This document shows positions 34,164 through 43,322 of a DNA stretch of 64,000 nucleotides, in pieces. The position numbers and the translations under genes are program-made. Positions within the stretch are counted from its first letter, which is position 1, and each line of letters opens with the position of its first letter. Source of the DNA: Serratia proteamaculans_D (GTDB taxonomy: Bacteria > Pseudomonadota > Gammaproteobacteria > Enterobacterales > Enterobacteriaceae); assembly GCF_049959315.1 (NCBI RefSeq), contig NZ_CP188201.1. One strand, given 5' to 3'. The notes beneath the pieces were generated by a model. That model had not been told where the DNA came from. It searched no databases and saw only the letters and a program-made list of their open reading frames with translations.

Positions 34164-34192
34164 GAAAAAACTCAGGGCGCTGGACGCGCCCT
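34164..34192 (-). terminator. typA terminator
   Basis: agggcgc (34174-34180) and gcgccct (34186-34192) pair around a five-base loop; on the minus strand the stem is followed by a T-run (34165-34170). Confidence 0.85.
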
Positions 34193-34216
34193 AAGTGTTG
34201 CAGACTAAATCAGCGA

Positions 34217-36040
34217 TTAAGCTTCTTTAGGACCGCGGCTTGCACGCTTACGATCGTTTTCAGTCAGGTGACGTTTACGAATACGTACGGACGTTGGCGT
34301 AACTTCTACCAGTTCGTCATCATCGATGAACTCCAGAGCTTGCTCCAGGGACATTTTGATAGCAGGAACCAGGGTAGTCGCTTCGTCAGTACCGGAAGCA
34401 CGCATGTTGGTCAGCTTCTTACCGGTCAGGCAGTTCACGGTCAGGTCGTTGGAACGTGAGTGAATACCGATGATCTGGCCTTCATACACTTCTGCACCGT
34501 GACCCAGGAACAGCTTGCCGCGATCTTGCAGACCGAACAGGGCGAATGCTACTGCCTTGCCCTGGCCGTTAGAGATCAGCACGCCGTTCTGACGCTGGCC
34601 GATTTCACCCTGGCGCACGTCATCGTAGTGGCTGAAGGTAGAGTACAGCAGGCCGGTACCGGAAGTCATGGTCATGAATTCGGTACGGAAACCGATCAGG
34701 CCACGCGCAGGGATCAGGTAATCCAGGCGAATACGACCTTTGCCGTCCGGGATCATGTCCTTAACGTCACCTTTGCGCTCACCCATGGCTTGCATGACTG
34801 AACCCTGGTGCTGTTCTTCGATATCCAGCGTCACGTTTTCGAATGGCTCTTGCATGCGGCCATCGATTTTACGGTTGATAACTTTAGGACGGGAAACCGC
34901 CAGCTCGAAACCTTCACGACGCATGTTTTCGATCAGAACCGACAGATGAAGTTCACCACGGCCAGATACGCGGAATGCATCAGCATCTTCGGTTTCTTCA
35001 ACACGCAGTGCCACGTTGTGCACCAGCTCTTTGTTCAGACGGTCGAGGATCTGACGTGAAGTCACGTACTTGCCTTCTTTACCACAGAACGGAGAGGTGT
35101 TGACGTTGAAGTACATGGTTACCGTCGGTTCATCAACAGACAGTGCCGGCAGCGCTTCAACCGCGTTCACATCACAGATGGTGTCAGAGATGTTCAGCTC
35201 GCCCAGACCGGTGATAGCGATGATGTCACCCGCTTCAGCGATAGGCGCTTCGATACGCTCCAGACCCATGTGGGTCAGAACCTTGGCAACTTTACCGTTA
35301 CGGGTTTTGCCTTCGCTATCAATGATAGTGATCTGCTGGTTCGGCTTGACCTTACCACGCTTGATACGGCCGATGCCGATAACGCCAACGTAGTTGTTGT
35401 AGTCCAGCTGAGAGATCTGCATCTGGAACGGTGCTTCGAGCTCAACCTGCGGTGCAGACACGTGGTCTACGATCGCTTGATACAGCGGGGTCATGTCTTC
35501 CGCCATCTCGTTGTGGTCAGTACCCGCGATCCCCATCAGTGCAGAAGCATAGATGATTGGGAAGTCGAGCTGCTCGTCGGTCGCGTCGAGGTTAACGAAC
35601 AGGTCGAAGACCTGATCAACAACCCAATCAGGACGTGCGCCCGGACGGTCAACCTTGTTGATTACCACGATCGGCTTCAGACCATTAGCAAAAGCTTTTT
35701 TGGTCACAAAGCGGGTTTGCGGCATTGGGCCATCCATTGCATCCACAACCAGCAGCACCGAGTCAACCATTGACATCACACGCTCAACCTCACCGCCGAA
35801 GTCGGCGTGTCCTGGGGTATCCACGATGTTGATGCGGTAGTCTTTCCAATTAATGGCGGTGTTTTTAGCGAGGATGGTAATCCCACGCTCTTTCTCCAAA
35901 TCGTTGGAGTCCATTACGCGTTCGGTGGCTTCTACACGCTCTCCGAAAGTACCGGATTGTTGCAGCAGCTTGTCAACCAGGGTGGTCTTACCATGGTCAA
36001 CGTGGGCAATAATGGCGATGTTACGCAAATTTTCGATCAC
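34217..36040 (-). CDS. typA: Ribosome-associated GTPase TypA/BipA
   Basis: 607-residue translational GTPase of the EF-G group, involved in 50S assembly and cold/stress adaptation. G motifs are intact: AHVDHGKTTL (G1, 12-21), DTPGHADF (G3), NKVDRPGARP (G4) and the C-terminal domain with basic end (RIRKRHLTENDRKRASRGPKEA). Divergent from glnA, as in E. coli. Confidence 0.98.
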   Translation of the reverse strand: MIENLRNIAIIAHVDHGKTTLVDKLLQQSGTFGERVEATERVMDSNDLEKERGITILAKNTAINWKDYRINIVDTPGHADFGGEVERVMSMVDSVLLVVDAMDGPMPQTRFVTKKAFANGLKPIVVINKVDRPGARPDWVVDQVFDLFVNLDATDEQLDFPIIYASALMGIAGTDHNEMAEDMTPLYQAIVDHVSAPQVELEAPFQMQISQLDYNNYVGVIGIGRIKRGKVKPNQQITIIDSEGKTRNGKVAKVLTHMGLERIEAPIAEAGDIIAITGLGELNISDTICDVNAVEALPALSVDEPTVTMYFNVNTSPFCGKEGKYVTSRQILDRLNKELVHNVALRVEETEDADAFRVSGRGELHLSVLIENMRREGFELAVSRPKVINRKIDGRMQEPFENVTLDIEEQHQGSVMQAMGERKGDVKDMIPDGKGRIRLDYLIPARGLIGFRTEFMTMTSGTGLLYSTFSHYDDVRQGEIGQRQNGVLISNGQGKAVAFALFGLQDRGKLFLGHGAEVYEGQIIGIHSRSNDLTVNCLTGKKLTNMRASGTDEATTLVPAIKMSLEQALEFIDDDELVEVTPTSVRIRKRHLTENDRKRASRGPKEA

Positions 36041-36179
36041 AGCTTTGCCTCAGGCATTAGAAATAGCGCGCTATTGTACACGTATTAAGCGAGGGACTAA
36101 ACAAGATCACAACAGTCTCTTATAAACAACTGTGTACAGGTCAGTATGTGATCCCTTTCACGGTGCAAAAAGCAGCATC

Positions 36180-36329
36180 CGGTGCACTTTTGCACCATTA
36201 CAGTGCCCCACTGCCCATTGATTGCACCATTTAAGTGCAAACAGTCACTAATGGTGCATACTGATTCTGTGCAAAAGCCGCGCAGAAAGGCGATTAAAGC
36301 GCTTTCGCAAAGTTGGCACAGTTTTCGCT
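36180..36329 (+). promoter_or_regulatory. NtrC-activated sigma-54 promoter of glnA
   Basis: Two NtrC enhancer sites, tgcaccattacagtgcc (36191-36207) and tgcaccatttaagtgca (36223-36239), with overlapping half-sites at 36180-36198 and a further half-site near 36252. Downstream TGGCAC (36314-36319), five bases and tcgct give a sigma-54 -24/-12 element nearly identical to E. coli glnAp2. The rest of the typA-glnA spacer (36041-36410) contains the typA promoter and the glnA leader and no gene. Confidence 0.9.
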
Positions 36330-36410
36330 TTAGTCTTTTCAAGACAAAAAAAGCCAGTTCCACCGATTCGTTCCACGACGAAGACAATGACAAATCCGGG
36401 AGAGTTAAGT

Positions 36411-37820
36411 ATGTCCGCTGAACACGTTTTGACGATGCTGAATGAGCATGAAGTGAAATTCGTAGACCTGCGTTTCACTGACACCAAGGGTAAGGAACAG
36501 CACGTTACCATCCCTTCTCATCAGGTAAATGCCGACTTCTTCGAAGAAGGTAAAATGTTTGACGGCTCCTCGATCGGTGGTTGGAAGGGCATCAACGAAT
36601 CTGACATGGTGCTGATGCCAGACGCCAGCACGGCGGTATTGGATCCGTTCTTCGAAGAATCCACTCTGATCATTCGCTGCGACATCCTCGAGCCAGGCAC
36701 CATGCAGGGCTACGACCGTGACCCGCGTTCAATCTCCAAGCGTGCAGAAGACTTCCTGCGCTCTTCAGGCATCGCGGACACCGTGCTGTTCGGGCCAGAG
36801 CCAGAATTCTTCCTGTTCGATGATATTCGTTTCGGCAGCAGCATCCGTGGTTCCCACGTAGCTATCGACGATATCGAAGGCGCATGGAACTCCGGCACCA
36901 AATACGATGGCGGCAACAAAGGCCACCGTCCAGCAGTCAAAGGCGGTTACTTCCCGGTTCCTCCGGTCGACTCGTCCCAGGACATCCGTTCTACCATGTG
37001 TCTGACCATGGAAGAAATGGGCCTGGTGGTTGAAGCGCACCACCACGAAGTGGCAACCGCAGGTCAGAACGAAGTGGCAACCCGCTTCAACACCATGACC
37101 AAGAAAGCCGACGAAATCCAAATCTACAAATACGTGGTTCACAACGTGGCTCACGCATTTGGCAAAACCGCGACCTTCATGCCGAAACCTATGTTCGGTG
37201 ATAACGGCTCCGGTATGCACTGTCACATGTCACTGTCCAAGAACGGGACTAACCTGTTCGCCGGCGACAAATACGGCGGCCTGTCTGAAACTGCCCTGTT
37301 CTACATCGGCGGTATCATCAAGCACGCCAAAGCGATCAACGCCCTGGCCAACCCGACCACCAACTCTTACAAGCGTCTGGTCCCAGGCTACGAAGCACCG
37401 GTAATGCTGGCTTACTCAGCCCGTAACCGTTCTGCTTCCATCCGTATCCCAGTGGTAGCCAGCCCGAAAGCGCGCCGTATCGAAGCCCGTTTCCCGGACC
37501 CAGCGGCGAACCCATACCTGTGCTTCGCGGCTCTGCTGATGGCAGGCCTGGACGGTGTGATTAACAAAATCCACCCTGGCGATGCCATGGACAAAAACCT
37601 GTATGACCTGCCACCGGAAGAAGAAGCCGAGATTCCAAAAGTTGCAGGCTCTCTGGATGAAGCGCTGGCTGCACTGAGCGAAGACCGCGAGTTCCTGACC
37701 CGTGGCGGCGTATTCACCGACGACGCGATTGACGCTTATATCGATCTGCGTAAAGAAGAAATGGACCGCGTTCGCATGACGCCACACCCGGTTGAGTTCG
37801 AACTGTACTACAGCGTTTAA
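36411..37820 (+). CDS. glnA: Glutamine synthetase, type I
   Basis: Makes glutamine from glutamate, ammonia and ATP; dodecamer. 469 residues. Conserved parts: MFDGSSIGGWKGI (latch region), GPEPEFFLFD, HHHEVATAGQNEV, GSGMHCHMSL, NRSASIRIPV, and the adenylylation-site loop NLYDLPPEEE. The ATG at 36411 matches the family start MSAEHVLTMLNEHEVKFVDLRFTD. First gene of the glnA-glnL-glnG operon. Confidence 0.98.
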   Translation: MSAEHVLTMLNEHEVKFVDLRFTDTKGKEQHVTIPSHQVNADFFEEGKMFDGSSIGGWKGINESDMVLMPDASTAVLDPFFEESTLIIRCDILEPGTMQGYDRDPRSISKRAEDFLRSSGIADTVLFGPEPEFFLFDDIRFGSSIRGSHVAIDDIEGAWNSGTKYDGGNKGHRPAVKGGYFPVPPVDSSQDIRSTMCLTMEEMGLVVEAHHHEVATAGQNEVATRFNTMTKKADEIQIYKYVVHNVAHAFGKTATFMPKPMFGDNGSGMHCHMSLSKNGTNLFAGDKYGGLSETALFYIGGIIKHAKAINALANPTTNSYKRLVPGYEAPVMLAYSARNRSASIRIPVVASPKARRIEARFPDPAANPYLCFAALLMAGLDGVINKIHPGDAMDKNLYDLPPEEEAEIPKVAGSLDEALAALSEDREFLTRGGVFTDDAIDAYIDLRKEEMDRVRMTPHPVEFELYYSV

Positions 37821-37890
37821 GCTTTACCGCGCCGTCTGCGGACGGCGCTCAGATTTAGTTGTCTTTTTTTGTTGCCGTGGAAACTTTCTG

Positions 37891-37913
37891 CCCATCTTCG
37901 GATGGGTTTTTTT
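37891..37913 (+). terminator. Intra-operon terminator between glnA and glnL
   Basis: cccatc/gatggg (37891-37896 with 37901-37906), loop ttcg, then seven Ts. Another stem-loop at 37829-37848 lies just after the glnA stop. Such a terminator lowers expression of the regulators relative to glnA. Confidence 0.88.
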
Positions 37914-37975
37914 CTCCACCGTATTTTCTGCAAAACTATTCCGTACCGCACGCATGGCGGATGGAGTAGGATAGA

Positions 37976-37992
37976 TGCACTAAAAAGGTGCA
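37976..37992 (+). promoter_or_regulatory. NtrC site at the glnL promoter
   Basis: tgcactaaaaaggtgca fits the NtrC dyad (tgcacyaaaatggtgca). It lies 13 bp before the glnL start; the E. coli equivalent represses glnLp when NtrC binds. Confidence 0.8.
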
Positions 37993-38004
37993 GGAGTCTG
38001 CTAT

Positions 38005-39054
38005 ATGGCAACTGGCAAGCTGCCCGATGCTGGGCAGATCCTCAATTCTCTCATCAACAGCATCCTGCTGTTGGATGACTCGCTGGCGGTTCATTATGCC
38101 AATCCGGCGGCACAACAACTGTTGGCACAAAGTTCCCGTAAACTTTTCGGTACGCCGTTACCCGATCTGCTCGGCTATTTTTCGCTGAACGTCGATCTGA
38201 TGCGTGAGAGCCTGCGTGCCGGTCAGGGCTTTACCGATAGCGAAGTGACCCTGGTGGTTGACGGGCGTGCACATATCCTCTCCCTGACCGCCCAGACGCT
38301 GTCTGAAGGCTATATCCTGATCGAACTGGCGCCGATGGATAACCAACGCCGCCTGAGCCAGGAACAGCTGCAGCACGCTCAGCAGGTTGCCGCTCGCGAT
38401 CTGGTTCGTGGCCTGGCCCATGAGATTAAAAATCCGCTTGGCGGGCTGCGCGGTGCGGCACAGTTGCTGGCCAAGGCTCTGCCCGATCCGTCGCTGACCG
38501 AATACACCAAGGTGATTATTGAACAGGCCGATCGCCTGCGCAATCTGGTCGATCGCCTGCTGGGCCCGCAACGGCCGGGCCAGCACATTACCCAGAGTAT
38601 TCATCAGGTGGCGGAGCGAGTCTGCCAACTGGTGTCGCTGGAGAAGCCGGATAACGTGACGCTGGTGCGCGACTACGACCCGAGCCTGCCGGAGTTGGCG
38701 CACGACCCGGATCAAATCGAACAGGTATTGCTAAACATCACTCGCAATGCGCTGCAGGCGCTGGGTGAAGCCGGCGGTACCATCACGCTGCGCACCCGTA
38801 CCGCATTCCAGATCACCCTGCACGGCACCCGCTACCGGCTAGCGGCACGTATCGATATTGAAGATGACGGCCCCGGCGTACCGGCGCAGTTGCAGGACAC
38901 GCTGTTTTACCCAATGGTCAGCGGCCGCGAAGGCGGAACCGGCCTGGGTTTATCCATCGCCCGTAATCTTATCGATCAGCATTGCGGAAAAATTGAATTT
39001 AACAGTTGGCCAGGACATACCGAATTCTCGGTTTACCTGCCTATTCGCCAGTGA
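38005..39054 (+). CDS. glnL: Nitrogen regulator histidine kinase NtrB
   Basis: 349-residue soluble sensor kinase that phosphorylates NtrC when nitrogen is short and, with PII, dephosphorylates it. N-terminal PAS domain (about 10-110), HisKA H-box HEIKNPLGGLRGAAQLL with phosphorylated H139, and HATPase domain with N box (LLNITRNALQAL), G1 (DDGPGVP) and G2 (GREGGTGLGLSIA). Length and start equal the E. coli protein. Confidence 0.98.
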   Translation: MATGKLPDAGQILNSLINSILLLDDSLAVHYANPAAQQLLAQSSRKLFGTPLPDLLGYFSLNVDLMRESLRAGQGFTDSEVTLVVDGRAHILSLTAQTLSEGYILIELAPMDNQRRLSQEQLQHAQQVAARDLVRGLAHEIKNPLGGLRGAAQLLAKALPDPSLTEYTKVIIEQADRLRNLVDRLLGPQRPGQHITQSIHQVAERVCQLVSLEKPDNVTLVRDYDPSLPELAHDPDQIEQVLLNITRNALQALGEAGGTITLRTRTAFQITLHGTRYRLAARIDIEDDGPGVPAQLQDTLFYPMVSGREGGTGLGLSIARNLIDQHCGKIEFNSWPGHTEFSVYLPIRQ

Positions 39055-39062
39055 GGTTTTCT

Positions 39063-40475
39063 ATGCAACGAGGGATAGTCTGGATCGTCGATGACGATAG
39101 CTCCATCCGCTGGGTGCTTGAACGCGCGCTCACTGGAGCGGGTGTGAGCTGCGTGAGCTTCGAAAGTGGCAATGCGGTACTGGAAGCCCTGGCCACGCAA
39201 ACTCCTGACGTGTTGCTGTCTGACATCCGCATGCCGGGTATGGATGGGCTGGCGTTGCTCAAGCAGATCAAGCAGCGTCACCCCATGCTTCCGGTCATCA
39301 TAATGACGGCACATTCGGATTTGGACGCCGCGGTCAGCGCCTACCAGCAAGGGGCGTTCGATTATCTGCCAAAACCCTTTGATATTGATGAAGCGGTGGC
39401 GCTGGTAGAGCGTGCCATCAGCCATTATCAGGAGCAGCAACAACCGGCACGCAGCCAGCCGGCCAACGATCCGGTGGCGGACATTATCGGCGAAGCCCCG
39501 GCGATGCAGGACGTGTTCCGCATTATCGGCCGCCTGTCGCGTTCATCGATCAGCGTGCTGATCAACGGTGAATCCGGCACCGGTAAAGAACTGGTGGCCC
39601 ATGCCCTGCATCGCCACAGCCCGCGAGCCAAATCTCCGTTTATCGCGTTGAATATGGCGGCGATCCCTAAAGACCTGATCGAATCCGAGCTGTTCGGCCA
39701 CGAGAAAGGGGCTTTTACCGGCGCCAATCAGATCCGTCAGGGCCGCTTTGAGCAGGCCGACGGCGGGACACTGTTCCTGGATGAAATCGGCGATATGCCG
39801 CTGGATGTGCAAACCCGTTTACTGCGTGTGCTGGCAGATGGTCAATTCTACCGGGTCGGTGGATACGCACCGGTGAAGGTGGACGTGCGCATTATCGCCG
39901 CCACCCACCAGAACCTGGAGCTGCGGGTACAGGAAGGCAAATTCCGTGAAGATCTGTTCCATCGCCTGAACGTCATTCGCGTACATCTGCCGCCGTTGCG
40001 TGAACGCCGAGAGGACATACCGCGTCTGGCGCGCTACTTCCTGCAAGTGGCAGCAAAAGAACTGGGTGTTGAGGCGAAGAATCTGCATCCGGAAACCGAA
40101 ACTGCCCTGACCCGCCTGCCGTGGCCAGGTAACGTACGTCAGTTGGAAAACACCTGTCGCTGGTTAACCGTGATGGCTGCCGGGCAGGAAGTGCTGATTC
40201 AGGATCTGCCGAGTGAGCTGTTTGAAACCGCTGCGCCGGAAACGGCCGGCCACAGCTTGCCGGACAGTTGGGCTACGCTACTGGCGCAGTGGGCCGATCG
40301 GGCACTGCGTTCCGGTCATCAAAACCTGCTGTCGGAAGCGCAACCGGAAATGGAGCGCACTTTGCTCACGACCGCGCTGCGCCATACCCAGGGGCATAAG
40401 CAGGAAGCCGCTCGTTTGCTGGGTTGGGGCCGCAATACGTTAACCCGCAAGTTGAAAGAGTTGGGAATGGAATAG
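39063..40475 (+). CDS. glnG: Nitrogen response regulator NtrC
   Basis: 470-residue sigma-54 activator. Receiver domain with D54 in LLSDIRMPG, AAA+ domain with Walker A GESGTGKE and the sigma-54 loop GAFTGA, and a C-terminal Fis-type helix-turn-helix (HKQEAARLLGWGRNTLTRKLKEL). ATG 39063 lies 8 bp after glnL. It binds the sites at glnA and glnL upstream in this window. Confidence 0.98.
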   Translation: MQRGIVWIVDDDSSIRWVLERALTGAGVSCVSFESGNAVLEALATQTPDVLLSDIRMPGMDGLALLKQIKQRHPMLPVIIMTAHSDLDAAVSAYQQGAFDYLPKPFDIDEAVALVERAISHYQEQQQPARSQPANDPVADIIGEAPAMQDVFRIIGRLSRSSISVLINGESGTGKELVAHALHRHSPRAKSPFIALNMAAIPKDLIESELFGHEKGAFTGANQIRQGRFEQADGGTLFLDEIGDMPLDVQTRLLRVLADGQFYRVGGYAPVKVDVRIIAATHQNLELRVQEGKFREDLFHRLNVIRVHLPPLRERREDIPRLARYFLQVAAKELGVEAKNLHPETETALTRLPWPGNVRQLENTCRWLTVMAAGQEVLIQDLPSELFETAAPETAGHSLPDSWATLLAQWADRALRSGHQNLLSEAQPEMERTLLTTALRHTQGHKQEAARLLGWGRNTLTRKLKELGME

Positions 40476-40588
40476 TTTGCGTTGTTGATTATAGAAAACA
40501 CAACCAAGCGCACAAAAAATCGACGACTTCAGGCTTTACAGCCGCTCTGCCGGCAGTATGATCGGGGCGCACACTCTGGAGGCTCTCG

Positions 40589-40711
40589 ATGCTGGACTCA
40601 CTGGTCGCATTCATTTCCCAAGGCGCGGAGCTTGGCTCTGCCGCCAGCCACACGCCGCAGGCCGCCGTTGCTGCGGTGCTGTGCGCAGCACTGATTAATT
40701 TCTTCAGTTGA
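40589..40711 (+). CDS. yshB: YshB-like small membrane protein
   Basis: 40-residue protein, starting MLDSLVAFISQG. The centre SHTPQAAVAAVLCAALINFFS is nearly the same as that of E. coli YshB (36 residues), found in the same glnG-hemN gap. One hydrophobic helix suggests a membrane microprotein. CTGGAGG at 40576-40582 gives a good ribosome-binding site. The Serratia-type protein is a few residues longer before the conserved SHTPQ. Confidence 0.85.
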   Translation: MLDSLVAFISQGAELGSAASHTPQAAVAAVLCAALINFFS

Positions 40712-40724
40712 ATTGCTAAAAAAA

Positions 40725-40750
40725 ATGGCCGCTAATGCGGCCGTTTCTTT
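40725..40750. terminator. Terminator between yshB and hemN
   Basis: tggccgc (40726-40732), loop taat, gcggcc(g) (40737-40742), with A-run on the left and T-rich right side, so it can stop both convergent transcripts. Confidence 0.8.
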
Positions 40751-40755
40751 ATCAA

Positions 40756-42129
40756 TCAAATAACCCGAGAGAATTGCTGAGTGCGCGCCTGCTGCCGCAG
40801 GTAGATATCAAAACACATGCAAATATTGCGGATCAGCAACCGACCCCGTGGCGTGACGCGGATCCCCTGCTCGTCACGCTCCACCAGCCCATCGCGTTCA
40901 AACGGTGCCAGCAGTTGCAGGTCTTCGGCAAAATAGCCGGCGAAGTCGATAGCGAACTGGTGTTCTATTGCCAGATAGTCCAGCTTGAAATTGCAGATCA
41001 GCGTTTTGATCACCTCGCGCCGCAGGCAATCGTCTTCCGTCATCGCCAGGCCGCGCCACAAGGCATTCCCCTGCGCCTCAACGCTACTGTAATAGGTCTT
41101 CAGCTCTTTCTGGTTCTGGGCATAGCTGTCCCCCAGCATGCTGATGGCGGACACGCCCAGCCCCAGCAAATCACTGTCACCCTGAGTGGTGTATCCCTGG
41201 AAGTTGCGGTGCAGTTTTCCTTCGCGCTGTGCCACGGCCAGTTCATCATCCGGGCGGGCAAAGTGGTCCATGCCGATAAACTGATAGCCGGACTCGGTCA
41301 GGGAGGCGATGGTCTGCTGCAGGATATCCAGTTTCTGCTGCGCGCTCGGCAAATCCGTGTCTTTGATTTTACGTTGGGCTGCAAACAGGTTCGGCATATG
41401 GGCGTAGTTGAATACGCTGAGGCGATCCGGGTTGAGTTCCGCCACCCGCTGCAGGGTGTAAGCGAAGCTCTCCGGCGTCTGCTTTGGCAGCCCGTAGATC
41501 AAATCGATATTGGTGGAGTTAAAGCCCAAAGCCTTGGCGCGGGCGATCAGAGCGAAGATAAAGGCTTCATCCTGCTCACGGTTCACCAGCCGCTGCACTT
41601 CTTTATTGAAATCCTGTACCCCCATGCTCAGACGGTTAAAGCCTTCGCTGCGTAAATGATCGAGCACATCCAGCTCAATCTCGCGCGGATCAACTTCGAT
41701 CGACATTTCCAAATCGGGGAGAAAATCAAAGTGTTGGCGCAGCGTGGCCACCAGCTTGCTGATTTGCGACTTGCTCAGGTAGGTCGGTGTACCGCCACCC
41801 CAATGCAACTGACCGACTTTACGCCCGGCAAACAGAGGAGCGCGCTGGGCGATCTCCTGTGCCAGCACCGCCAGATATTCATCGGCCTTGTGCGTCTGAC
41901 GCGTCACCAGCTTGTTGCAGCCACAGAAATAGCAGAGTTTGTGGCAGAAAGGGATATGGACATACAGTGACAGCGGGCGCTCTGGATAGCGCGCAGCGGC
42001 GCGTTGAAACGCCGCTTCGTCGTAGCCCTGGTTGAACTCCAGCGCTGTGGGGTATGAGGTATAACGCGGCCCTGAATAGTTATATTTCTGGATCAGGGCC
42101 AGATCCCAGACAATTGCCTGCTCTGACAT
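40756..42129 (-). CDS. hemN: Oxygen-independent coproporphyrinogen III dehydrogenase
   Basis: 457-residue radical-SAM enzyme of anaerobic haem synthesis that oxidatively decarboxylates two propionates of coproporphyrinogen III. The cluster ligands are C62, C66 and C69 in CHKLCYFCGCN; W-G-G-G-T-P for AdoMet binding is present. The start ATG at 42129 (MSEQAIVWDLALIQKYNYSGPRYTSYPT) has GGAAGGAG five bases upstream; GTG at 42135 is not preferred. It is the last gene of a yihI-small ORF-hemN row. Confidence 0.97.
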   Translation of the reverse strand: MSEQAIVWDLALIQKYNYSGPRYTSYPTALEFNQGYDEAAFQRAAARYPERPLSLYVHIPFCHKLCYFCGCNKLVTRQTHKADEYLAVLAQEIAQRAPLFAGRKVGQLHWGGGTPTYLSKSQISKLVATLRQHFDFLPDLEMSIEVDPREIELDVLDHLRSEGFNRLSMGVQDFNKEVQRLVNREQDEAFIFALIARAKALGFNSTNIDLIYGLPKQTPESFAYTLQRVAELNPDRLSVFNYAHMPNLFAAQRKIKDTDLPSAQQKLDILQQTIASLTESGYQFIGMDHFARPDDELAVAQREGKLHRNFQGYTTQGDSDLLGLGVSAISMLGDSYAQNQKELKTYYSSVEAQGNALWRGLAMTEDDCLRREVIKTLICNFKLDYLAIEHQFAIDFAGYFAEDLQLLAPFERDGLVERDEQGIRVTPRGRLLIRNICMCFDIYLRQQARTQQFSRVI

Positions 42130-42131
42130 GC

Positions 42132-42305
42132 TCACTCCTTCCGATATTTTTTCCTACCGGGCCGGGAAATGGGCAGTTGTCTACGCTGTCTGGCCGCGGA
42201 AGCGCTGCGAAAACGCGTTTTGCGTTTAGACAGCCGCCATAGTTTACCGAATAACCACAGCAGATAACACATCAAGAGTAGGGCTATTGTCAGGATCAGC
42301 CACAT
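42132..42305 (-). CDS. Small single-pass membrane protein between yihI and hemN
   Basis: 57 residues: an N-terminal hydrophobic helix MWLILTIALLLMCYLLWLFGKLW, then a strongly basic tail (LSKRKTRFRSASAARQRRQ...GRKKYRKE). Start is 6 bp after the yihI stop, and the stop is 2 bp before the hemN ATG, with the hemN ribosome-binding site inside its last codons. That tight packing and the positive-inside layout support a real gene. I do not recognise the family; it could be an accessory of hemN or an independent microprotein. Confidence 0.7.
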   Translation of the reverse strand: MWLILTIALLLMCYLLWLFGKLWRLSKRKTRFRSASAARQRRQLPISRPGRKKYRKE

Positions 42306-42311
42306 GACGCG

Positions 42312-42866
42312 TTAAATTACGTCTTTTGGGTTACCGCCTTTCAGCAGTTTCAGGATATCTTCCCGCTTCTCTTCTTCTTCTTCTTCGTCGTCATCACCCA
42401 ATTCAATGCCCAATTGCTCCATCAGGGCATCGATACGATCCAGCGTCTGATCAACATATTTCTGATCTTCGGCGCTCAGAGTCTCGCCGTCATCAATGCG
42501 ATCCAGCAGTGCGTCCAAACGCTCATCATTTTCCAGCTTGGCCAGTTCTTCTTCCGGCGTCAGACGTGGCTTAGGCTTGGCTTCCGCTTTCGGCTTGGGT
42601 TGCGGTTTGGCTTTTGGCTTATCTTCAACCACCAGCGCTACCGGCACTTTGCTGCCAATACGCGGATCTTTGGCCTGAGCCGCCGCTTTATTTTTTTGAT
42701 TAGCGGACTCAACCTGGGTGCGAGAACCGGAAGCGAGACCACGGCGTTTTTTCGCACGCTTGTGTTCACGGGCTTCCTGATCGAGCTCCGCACGGCTTTT
42801 CTTTTTGTTTTTCGGCGTCGCCGCGCTGCTGCGTGGGGCGCGAGGTGCTTTTGATGGCTGGTTCAT
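42312..42866 (-). CDS. yihI: Der GTPase-activating protein YihI
   Basis: 184 residues. The basic N-terminal half (KNKKKSRAELDQEAREHKRAKKRRGLASGSR) and acidic C-terminal half (QLGIELGDDDEEEEEEKREDILKLLKGG) are characteristic of YihI, which stimulates GTP hydrolysis by the ribosome-assembly GTPase Der. A Lys/Pro-rich linker (KPKAKPQPKPKAEAKPKP) is longer than in E. coli. Next to csrC, as in E. coli. Confidence 0.95.
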   Translation of the reverse strand: MNQPSKAPRAPRSSAATPKNKKKSRAELDQEAREHKRAKKRRGLASGSRTQVESANQKNKAAAQAKDPRIGSKVPVALVVEDKPKAKPQPKPKAEAKPKPRLTPEEELAKLENDERLDALLDRIDDGETLSAEDQKYVDQTLDRIDALMEQLGIELGDDDEEEEEEKREDILKLLKGGNPKDVI

Positions 42867-42949
42867 AGCGTATGCTCTTAGGTATGTAGATTCAGTATAG
42901 AGATAGATGCTATACGATTGCGGCGGAATCTAGCAGAAAGCGGACAAAG

Positions 42950-43322
42950 AAAAAAGGCGGCAGGTTAAACCCGCCGCCTATTTGCACCCTCTTTCGAAGG
43001 ATATTCCTGCTACGCGCTCCGTGCGCACACTCAACATCCTGGTTTTTCCTTTTGCTATAAACGCATTCCCTGCCGCACTACGTCCTTCATCCTGAAAGAA
43101 AAATCGTCCATGGCACAATCCATGCGCATCCACTCTTCCTGAGCGCGCTTCCCGCGGGCATCCAAATTGCAGTGACTTCACCATCCTTGTGCTATTCGCA
43201 TATTCAGATGCAAATAGGTCAATTCCTTCTGGGTTCATCCTGGCACTCCAGCACTTCCTGTGCACTCCATAAGATTTATCACCCTTCCCGGATGTTCCTT
43301 AATCCTGCACAGCCTTGTGCTG
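42950..43322 (-). ncRNA. csrC: CsrC-like CsrA-sequestering RNA
   Basis: The minus strand of this protein-free segment carries 22 GGA triplets, many as AGGA or GGAA in putative hairpin loops, the mark of CsrB/CsrC RNAs that bind many CsrA dimers. It ends in a strong hairpin (GGCGGC...GCCGCC, 42956-42978) followed by TTTTTT. A promoter fits upstream: TTGAGC at 43356-43351 and TAAAGT at 43334-43329, 16-bp spacer. Position and direction between yihI and yihA are those of E. coli csrC. At about 370 nt it is longer than E. coli CsrC (about 245 nt); ends are estimated. Confidence 0.88.

Noticed and set aside
40735..41655. 306-codon plus-strand frame opposite hemN
   Set aside because: Antisense to a well-conserved radical-SAM gene; no motif.
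42978..43265. 95-codon minus-strand frame
   Set aside because: Lies within the GGA-rich CsrC RNA; Gly/Arg-rich product with no family, better explained as non-coding RNA.
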